Shown here: in pieces, positions 57,240-64,000 of the stretch | How the letters are laid out: each line of letters opens with the position of its first letter | How positions within the stretch are numbered: the stretch's first letter is position 1 | Source of the DNA: Harmothoe impar | Taxonomy: Eukaryota; Annelida; Polychaeta; Phyllodocida; Polynoidae | DNA length: 64,000 nt | Direction: 5' to 3' | Assembly: GCA_947462335.1 (NCBI GenBank) | Contig: OX381707.1 | Span: forward strand, 87,541,606 to 87,605,605 | Notes under the pieces: model-generated | What the model was told of the DNA's origin: nothing | Database searches by the model: none | The model's input: only the letters and a program-made list of their open reading frames with translations | Program-made: the position numbers and the translations under genes

Positions 57240-58563
57240 TATAAGACACCTATACACTCCTTCTCGTGAAATCTATGGAAGATGATGGAAGGACCACCGA
57301 CTAGATTTTCTTTGATGAGAGCGTGGAGGACGGCGTCGAAGGGAGGGAACGTTGTGAACACAGCTTATAGGTTTTGGAAGAGGACCTGTAAAGTCAAACT
57401 GGCGAGAGAGATCTCGTCTTTCAACATGACAATGCTGCGATCTTGGAAAAAATTAGCGTGATTTTTTCAAAAGCTTAATGAAAAGTTTGACGTCTTCGTT
57501 GTTGTAGTGGATCAAGTAATCTCTCATAGTTTGCATCTTCTTGTCGTACTAAACTTTCTGACATGTGGCGTAGTCGGATTTCGGCCATTTTGACGCCCGT
57601 CAGTTCGCTGTCAAAAGCCGATCTCGGTGGCAGGGTTCTGTTTACTAGTTTCTTGGTATACGTCATCCATTCGTAAGGAAAGCGACTTTTCTCTTCGTTT
57701 CTGGTGAAAGCTCGCAAATAATTCGCGTAGCTGTAACCAAGTGCCAAATAGTTGACTACTATGTCCAAGAAAACTGTGTGTAAACCGTCAAGTATTGATT
57801 GCTTCTCTTTATGACGCTGAATTGTTGGTTTCTTCGGTCTCCGGAGGCAAAGAACGAGTGAAGGCGTATTTTTGATCAGGTTCAAGTCGTAACGCTCCGT
57901 GTTGAAGCTCACGACTGGAGCTTGACGGATGTATCTCAGAAGCTGCTTCTTCAGTTGAACTAACGGTTGTCTGGTGTGAGCTGCAGCGAAGCCGCCTGGA
58001 GAAGGGGTGAATGTCGCTTCTTCTAGCAGGAGAGCTTCACCTATCGCTACATGTAACTTCGCTAACGTTGGTCGGTAAAGTTCTATCACAGCTTTCTCGA
58101 TGACTTTGGCGTTCTCGTTTATGTGATTTTAAACTCGGTCTAACAAGGGGTCGGAATCTGCGTCGGATTCTCTGAGGTACACCGTCCCCTCCTACCCCGG
58201 AAAGTCGGATGTGACGCTAGCCGACAAAGGGACGTGATCCCACAGCAGGGACACGTGTTCAGTCGACGGTTCTCTGCACGGTCTGAAGAAAGCCTCGAAA
58301 TTGAAGGTAATGTTGTAAGGGTAGATTCTGGAATGTCCGTCGGGAGGAAAAGTTTCACGTGTGGCAGCGAGACAGAACTGACGTGACAAATTTGAAGCGC
58401 GCTTGCTGGTGTTGTATAAGTGAAAGGAAATGTGGCGGAAGACGCAGAGGTTGTCCTTGTTGGGAAAATCTAACACAAGGCTTCTCTTTCCAACTCGACC
58501 GTCCTGCCTGTTCCTACCGCCTATGGGAAAACCTCCAGGTCCCATGTAAACGCAAATGTTCAA
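57240..58563 (-). pseudogene. polB: protein-primed DNA polymerase B, broken and truncated
   Basis: Pieces of one gene in several frames. Upstream piece (58192-58563): KDNLCVFRHISFHLY-like block and a WDHVPLSASV block seen before the exonuclease in Polinton-type enzymes. Middle (57475-58089): exonuclease motif FNTERYDLNLIK and the later LDIVVNYLALGYSYANYL and FPYEWM blocks. Last remnant near 57250-57310: NLVGGPSIIFHRFHEK, from the palm region. Lesions: a stop/frame change at 58192, an in-frame TAA at 58129-58131, a frame change near 57530, and further stops near 57465 and 57363. The catalytic palm and thumb beyond about 57240 are absent. The enzyme would have copied the element's linear DNA. 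It cannot work in this copy. Confidence 0.88.
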
Positions 58564-58680
58564 AATTAGTAAGAAAAAGAGCGCACCGCTTGGTGTCAGC
58601 GTCGCAAAGTTTCCGTACTTCTTCGCAAGCGACGGTGTTTTCCATCTTTGAGAGGAGCTCTTCCAAAGTTTCTGAATTAG

Positions 58681-59034
58681 TTATAGTAGGGAGCGGTTGT
58701 AATGAGAGTTGCGTTGTTCTGGGAGACGTGAAAGTAGCGCAGTATGTTCTTGTCTTCTCTGTGTTGTAAGAGTAAGCCTACCGAGAAACCCACTTTTTAT
58801 CATTGTGTGAAGCGGATTGCGACGCATAGTATCTACAGCGTCACTCAACTCGCCGGTTGGTAGTTTGACGTTTGTTACACTCACGCGAGTCCCGTACATC
58901 CTGACACTCGTTCGTATTGCAGGCCAATTCGCCGTGAACGTTTCCTCACCGTTCGGTACAGCGCATGTACGTGGAGGGATAGTCACCTCGTCCAGAGATT
59001 CGCGTCGACAGGTGATCTTTTCAGCAATCGACAT
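58681..59034 (-). CDS. short frame upstream of the polymerase remnant
   Basis: 117 codons from ATG (MSIAEKITCRR...). It may be the N-terminal extension that Polinton polymerases carry before the exonuclease, cut off by a frame change near 58600-58680, or a separate small protein. No motif recognised. Confidence 0.35.
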   Translation of the reverse strand: MSIAEKITCRRESLDEVTIPPRTCAVPNGEETFTANWPAIRTSVRMYGTRVSVTNVKLPTGELSDAVDTMRRNPLHTMIKSGFLGRLTLTTQRRQEHTALLSRLPEQRNSHYNRSLL

Positions 59035-59315
59035 CGCCGCATAGAGGGCAAAACTTAGGTATTGTTCTTCATTTTTCTACGGGTCACTCGTGATTGTACG
59101 GTCTTTTAAAAAATTTGAAACACTTTTCGCAAACGTCCTGCGTCATGTTTTTCTTTTTTTTTGTTTTTTCACTTATTTACCAATTATTAAAAAAAATAAA
59201 ACGTTATTTATCACTTCGAATACTAGACACCTCTTACCACACGATACTATTAGCATTGTGAAAGGTGACTGTAGTCTAGGATCGAATTCAACAGATGACC
59301 ATCTTACTGCAGGGA

Positions 59316-59903
59316 TCAGACAAGAGTGGTCAACACTGGAGTGTCACAGCTCACTTTTATGTCTTTGGGTACAGCTGCATACAACCCTTGAACATACATT
59401 GCGACGTCGCTGCGACCCATGTCGTCTTGCAACACTTTCATCAGAGCCATAGGCTCAGACGTCTCGTTGTACTTCCAAGCTCTCAGCACTTCATAGACAG
59501 GGTTCTTCACAGTCCTGTCAGAAGGCACAGGTTGAGAGATGAAAGCTATTTCATGAGAAGTCAACCCTAAGTAGATCCCTATGGTCTTCCAGTCTCTAGG
59601 GCAGAGCTCAGCTAAAAGAGAGAAATATTTCTGCACTTTCCACTCCATGTCTCCACTCTCTAAGCCATCCCACATGTCATGCTTGTCCATGTACTCACGT
59701 GAGAATTTGATGAGGTCCATACGGTAAGATTCTTCCAAGGCGGCGGCTAGGTCCTTCCACCTAGTAGTACAACTTTTCTGGTACCAAGTAGTGAACATTT
59801 CTCTAGCTTGAGTTATGACACTTGTCTCACAACTGAGATATCCCATATCCTTCAAGTTCACTTCAAGGTATGAACCTAACCGTATGTAATCTGATGTCGG
59901 CAA
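59316..59903 (-). CDS. death-domain protein encoded by the Polinton-like element
   Basis: 195 codons, opening at TTG; the first in-frame ATG is residue 20. Residues about 92-172 match a complete death domain: RDWKTIGIYLGL, then YEVLRAWKY and ALMKVLQDDMGRSDVAMYV, the typical W...LG..LGL / W / L...L...GR.D.A pattern. Residues about 27-70 (MFTTWYQKS, RWKDLAAALEES) resemble the second half of another. Death domains bind one another in apoptosis and innate immune complexes. The frame is open upstream past TTG into the end of the Ala-rich gene, so it may be expressed by frameshift or splicing. No effector domain is attached, as in decoy-type adaptors. Confidence 0.7.
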   Translation of the reverse strand: MPTSDYIRLGSYLEVNLKDMGYLSCETSVITQAREMFTTWYQKSCTTRWKDLAAALEESYRMDLIKFSREYMDKHDMWDGLESGDMEWKVQKYFSLLAELCPRDWKTIGIYLGLTSHEIAFISQPVPSDRTVKNPVYEVLRAWKYNETSEPMALMKVLQDDMGRSDVAMYVQGLYAAVPKDIKVSCDTPVLTTLV

Positions 59904-59907
59904 CTTA

Positions 59908-60465
59908 CTACTTATTTTCAGTAGGCTCTGCTTTGAAGTATGATGATACAGGTACTACTGCAGCACAACCAATAACAGGAGCAGCGTCTGCGCTGGTATC
60001 CGACGACTCGTTGTCGGAACAGGGCAACCACACGACTTCGTAAGGTGGTGGTGAGGGCAGTCGCCACGGACCGGACGCGCTACCAGTGGAAATGAGGTCG
60101 AAAAACGGACTGTGCGCCCGTAGCCCTTCGGGTTCCTCGTACGCCTCTTCGTCAGCGTCGTTCTCTGTCTCACCCTGTTGCTTTAGGGCATGTATGTCTA
60201 CTACGCACTGCTGGGGCTGAGTGTCCGAATAGCTGTAAGTCTCAGCGCGAGCGGCGTTGATGGCGTCAGTTGATGTAGCGGTGGAGAGGTTCTGTGCAAC
60301 GTGCTGCGTGTCAGTACTAGTAGCGGCAGTCGCAGCAAGAGGTGTAGCAGCAGCAGCAGCAGCAGGTGCAGCAGTAGCAGGCGCAGCAGTAGCAGGCACA
60401 GCAGCAGCAGGCGCAGCAGCCTCAGCAGGCGCAGCAGTAGCAGGCGCAGCAGTAGCAGGCGCAGC

Positions 60466-60496
<31 letters not shown>

Positions 60497-60792
60497 CGAA
60501 GATCACCAGCAGCTGCAGCAGGCGCAGCAGTAGCAGCAGCAGCAGCGTGCTTAGCAGTAACAACCGTCGCGAGTGTAACAACGTCGCTACCACGACGACT
60601 ACTACTACCACTACTACTGCTGCGTGCGCTCGCTACAGCGGGAGGGTGATAAGACCAAGCGGTTGCGGCGGTAGTCTCAATTTCAGTAGCAAGAGGAGAC
60701 GCTGACGCTAAACGATCACCGTTCTGCGTACTCTTCTTGTTCTTGAACTCGATTAGATCCTTGGACGACACTAGTTGTTGTGTTTTGCTCAT
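59908..60792 (-). CDS. Ala-rich low-complexity protein of the element
   Basis: 294 codons from ATG 60790-60792. Order: a Lys/Asn-containing N-terminus (MSKTQQLVSSKDLIEFKN), a Ser/Arg stretch, about 90 residues of Ala with Pro/Thr (ATAAPATAAPAEAA style), and an acidic, Pro-rich C-terminus (DADEEAYEEPEGLRAHSP, WRLPSPPPYEVVWLP). The SPPPYEV stretch resembles a PPxY late-domain motif, which in viruses recruits ubiquitin ligases. Stop lies 4 nt before the death-domain frame's TTG. Role unknown; the motif hint is weak. Confidence 0.55.
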
Positions 60793-60851
60793 GGTGGTGA
60801 CTGTAGAGAGCAGCAAAAGACTGAGTGAGTGAATGGGTGTTTCCAGCCCCC

Positions 60852-60858
60852 TTATATA
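60852..60858 (-). promoter_or_regulatory. TATA box before the Ala-rich gene
   Basis: Minus strand GTATATAAGG about 60 nt upstream of the ATG. It would drive the Ala-rich and death-domain frames. Confidence 0.55.
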
Positions 60859-60889
60859 CTCCTTCTCGCTTCTAGAGCTAAGCTACTTA

Positions 60890-61255
60890 CGGCTCTGTTC
60901 AGCTGCCGCCGGCTGACCAGCGGCCATTCACAAAGAGAAACAAAAAGACTTAAGGTATGACGTTTTCAGCTGGATCCCTTTCCCCCTCCCCTTTGAGAGA
61001 TCGACTGACATGAGCTAAGCTACTTACTGCCTTGTTCAGCAATTCAACGTGCGTTAGCTGTATAAAGGATTAAGCAGTTGCTGCCGTCGGCTGACCGGCG
61101 GACATTCACAAAGAGAAACAAAAGACATAAGTCATGACGTTTTCAGCTGGATCTCTTTCCCCTCTTTTTTGAGAGATCGACTGCCATGAGCGGGCGGTGT
61201 ACCGACTGTGCTAATTCAACGCGCATTAGCTGTATAAAGGATTAAGCAGTCATGA
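60890..61255. repeat. tandem duplication of about 175 bp in the element
   Basis: cacaaagagaaacaaaaga, gacgttttcagctggat, gagagatcgactg and agctgtataaaggattaagc occur twice in the same order. It lies upstream of the TATA box and could be enhancer-like. Confidence 0.8.
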
Positions 61256-61774
61256 GCTTAGAGTGTGTATACAAAAAAACTACAGGAGGCGTGTGGTGTG
61301 AAGCAGGACCCCCTAAGACGGGTGTGTCTGTCTGTGAGTAGAGTCGTGTGCATGTGGTGAGCGACTTAAGTGTAAAACAAAAAAAATCACCGCCTCCTGC
61401 CGTGGTGAGTAGACTGGCCGGCGGCGGCCGGCTAGTTCAATAGGGGTGACAGCTGACTAAGGCTGTGCATGAAAATCCGATTTTCACCTGACCTCTGACG
61501 TTTGTTACAATGAATGCCAAAGGGGGAGAGAGTCGTCCTCAGGTAGGGGGTAGGAGGTAAAGCTATGGATAAGGAAAAAACACCATTTTCAGCTGGCTTC
61601 CACAGATGGCGATGACATACCCCTCGTCATCTAAGCTCTTAAGAAGCTCTTAAGGAGCGGAGCAGCTGCTAGACAGCTGGGGTGCTGTTAGAAATAGGAT
61701 TAAACTCCCTCTGTATAAAAGCTCTGATTTCTGTTAGAAAAAAACCATATCAACTCTGACCACAGTAACGTATA

Positions 61775-61825
61775 CTACCACCACCACCAGCACCACCGCC
61801 GCCGCCGCCGCCGCCGCCGCCAGTC
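61775..61825. repeat. CCACCA/GCC microsatellite
   Basis: ccaccaccaccagcaccacc followed by (gcc)8. Confidence 0.9.
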
Positions 61826-62781
61826 ACAGCTGATCGCCTCATTAAAGCATGTGACGTCGTCACTTCTAGTCACATGCTTCATCAAGTCGCTTCCAGTCGC
61901 GTGATCCTAAAGACCCTCACTTCCTAAACAAAAAAAAATGAAGAGACACGCTTCTTCCTCTCGAGAGGAAGAAGCGTGTCTCTCGATTGAAATCTTTTTC
62001 TTTTCTTTTTTTCTTAAAAGAGACAAACACCCCTTAGAGTGCCCCCCCACCCCCCTAGAGTGCCCCCCTCCCCCCTCCCCCCCCTCCCCCCCCCCCACCC
62101 GCCCTATGCATCCTAAAAGCGCCCCCCTCCCCATGCATCTTAAAAGAGCCCCCCTCCCCTTCCCTCCCCTCCCCTCCCCTCCCCCCCCCTTATACACTCT
62201 AAAGAACGCTTCTACCTAGTTCAATAAGTCACCTCCAGTCGCTCGTAAAACAATAAAAAATGAAAAAAAAAACAAACTTATATCGTAGTGTTTTTTATTA
62301 GTTTACCGAAAAAAATAAGAGACTTGCCTCCTCCTCCTCTCCTTCTCCTCCTCCTCCTCCTCCTCCTCCTCCTCCTCCAAAAAAAAAAGATATCACATTT
62401 TAAAGCGCGTGACCCCTTAAAGACGCTCATCTCTTCATTAAGTCGCGTGACGTCACTTCTTCTTCTTCCGGTCACGTGATCAATCAGGTCACTTCCGGTC
62501 ACGTGATCCTAAAGTAGGTCATATGACCTCACTTCCGGTCCCCTAAGTAGGTCATATGACGTCACTTCCGGTCCATAAGTAGGTCATATGACGTCACTTC
62601 CGGTCACGTGACCAAATGGCGGCCTCTGATTGGCTAACTAGGTCACGTGACGTCACCACTAATCCCCTAAGTAGGTCACTTCCGGTCACGTGACCAAATG
62701 GAGGCCTCTGATTGGCTGCAGGTCGATTGAGTAATAAACAGTACTTAACTATAGTCCCGTTCCGATACATACAATACTACT
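61815..62781 (-). repeat. right terminal inverted repeat, expanded by C-rich and CTCC insertions
   Basis: Complement of the left TIR at both its inner (61815-61950) and outer (62440-62781) ends. The middle is interrupted by C-runs (62040-62200) and a (CTC)n tract (62330-62380), so it is longer than the left copy. cacttccggt, tgacgtcac, ggtcacgtgacc and tctgattggct recur. Confidence 0.82.
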
Positions 62782-62789
62782 GGGGGGGG

Positions 62790-63860
62790 TGGAGGAATAT
62801 ATTAGTACAATATATTCCACCAAGATTTACCATGTTATACACTTGATGTTCCTTATATATGACATAAATCCTTAGATCAAATCTAAATAATCTAATTATC
62901 GCCCACTACTTCCCACAACTTTCTAGAGGCGGTGTAGGCCGGCTACAGAAGCCCTACAATTCCCACAGTCGCCCACCATTTCCCACAGAGCTCCTTTTGA
63001 AAAGGGAGCTGAAGGCCTTAATCCCAGCTGAAGGGGATATTACCTGAAGATATTGATAGGTAAAATCAATTAACAAATGGTGCTTGATCGGTTTCATATG
63101 GTATATATTTATTATTCAATCTTTAGAATGATATCATAACTGATCATAAGTGATGAATACAAGTGTAAAAATATTCATAGGCGCTTTATGATATTGGGTC
63201 TGCAACATGAGAGCTATCAATGTCTAGTATTCTGCACTTAACATACTATAAAATGCAGCTTTTCTCTATGATTTATCACAGGGGAATATATCTTATAGAA
63301 ATTGTAAATCAAGAACCAATCCACAAATATTCAAAGATGTGTATTAACTGTCCTCCTATATCGCTTGTAACTAAATTTAATTGTAATGTACATATTGTAA
63401 AAAGTAACGATAGTTGTAAATTCAATAGTTGTATTTAATGACATTAATTATGATACTTGTAAATATTATATCAAATTGAAAATTTTATATTTAAATTGAA
63501 CCGTAGTTCACACTATACTAATACATGATGTTAATACTATCATATTTTACTGGAAAATTTACTAGTAATCATCAGGTGGCTAACGAATACAGAATGTACA
63601 CTTCTAGCAGCAGCCTATTCTCTGTAGAACTTTAACAAAATGATGACATCACATGTTGAGGGAAATGTCTACTGTAAAATGTGTAATAACTTTACATTAT
63701 TTTATATAAAAGATGTATATTATTAATCAAATGGTGCATGGTATTGATTGTATCTATATCAAATGTACCGTATTGAAAAAATGACTACATGAGAATAAAT
63801 CTTTAAAACTTGAACTTGAACAGAGGTCGGGGGTGGCCGTGGGAGAGGCCCCACACATAT
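62790..63860. other. non-coding spacer
   Basis: AT-rich; the frame at 63220-63438 shows no domain. Confidence 0.4.
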
Positions 63861-64000
63861 CAAATCAAGTTATATTATGATTAATCATGGTCTGGCAAAA
63901 TCGTGATGAATCATAATTATTTTCTCTCTCAATAGATAAATCATAATAAAAAATCATATATGGGAGAGATCATAATAAATCATGACATATCATGATTAAT
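63861..64000. repeat. ATCATGAT-rich sequence at the right edge
   Basis: attaatcatgg, tgatgaatcataatt and atcatgacatatcatgat resemble the 50.8-52.3 kb block. It continues beyond the window. Confidence 0.75.

Larger units (their letters stand above)
53787..62781. mobile_element. Polinton/Maverick-like element, about 9.0 kb, degraded
   Basis: Starts AGTAGTATAG and ends CTATACAATACTACT-like as the complement, with long terminal inverted repeats. Both edges abut G-runs (11 and 8 G), compatible with a 6-bp GGGGGG duplication, the size typical of Polintons. Inside, all on the minus strand, are a broken protein-primed DNA polymerase B and three open frames, one with death domains. No integrase, ATPase, protease or capsid gene is recognisable. 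I infer a deleted descendant of a virus-like transposon, now dependent on others or dead. Its edges and polymerase are firm, the family assignment less so. Confidence 0.8.

Noticed and set aside
60201..60705. Leu-rich, Ser/Arg-rich and Ala-rich frames overlapping the Ala-rich gene
   Set aside because: Shadows of the GCA/CAG repeat tract; only the 294-codon frame has an ATG, a TATA box and non-repeat flanks.
62278..62502. Frame with poly-Arg run
   Set aside because: Encoded by a (CTC)n microsatellite inside the right TIR.

Overview
The window is animal nuclear DNA, dense in transposable elements and satellites, with four probable host genes. It has (CCCTAA)n telomere-type arrays, GT..AG introns, non-LTR, LTR and tyrosine-recombinase retroelements, and a protein-primed PolB element of Polinton/Maverick type. 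TTAGGG-type repeats, Ngaro and Polinton elements and single-exon type II membrane proteins with glycan-enzyme motifs suit an invertebrate deuterostome. A lancelet is my best guess, but the sequence alone does not fix the species.

Layout: 0-1.9 kb is the 5' end of a minus-strand LTR retrotransposon (LTR, gag, a -1 frameshift site, start of protease). 1.9-5.2 kb has a TGACC-rich patch, an interstitial telomeric array and a broken CR1/L2-like LINE. 6.9-8.4 kb is an NXPE-like gene. 11.6-12.8 kb is a repeat with tandem monomers and a promoter-like cassette. 13.0-16.5 kb is an Ngaro-type retroelement with intact split direct repeats. 21.5-22.5 kb is a minisatellite ending in a long hairpin. 22.6-23.9, 30.5-31.6 and 36.6-40.4 kb hold three more type II membrane proteins, two with glycosyltransferase-like motifs and one four-exon gene. 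46.7-48.5 kb is degenerate TTAGGG repeat followed by two minisatellites. 50.8-52.3 kb is an ATCATGAT-rich block split by a miniature LTR element. 52.6-53.7 kb is a TIR transposon. 53.8-62.8 kb is a Polinton-like element of about 9 kb.

The host genes may share a theme: each encodes an N-terminal membrane anchor and a luminal domain that is known or suspected to act on glycans, as expected of Golgi enzymes. No gene order implies an operon-like system.

Two structures stand out. (1) A miniature LTR retrotransposon (51157-52029) carries in each 220-bp LTR a 73-nt tRNA-like unit with a Pol III terminator. The 3' end of that unit matches the tRNA 3' end predicted by the element's own primer-binding site, so the element may encode or mimic its own primer. 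(2) The Polinton-like element has a polymerase broken by several lesions and truncated, yet keeps long open frames, including one for a death-domain protein. Its terminal inverted repeats are packed with ETS/CRE/E-box/CCAAT motifs.
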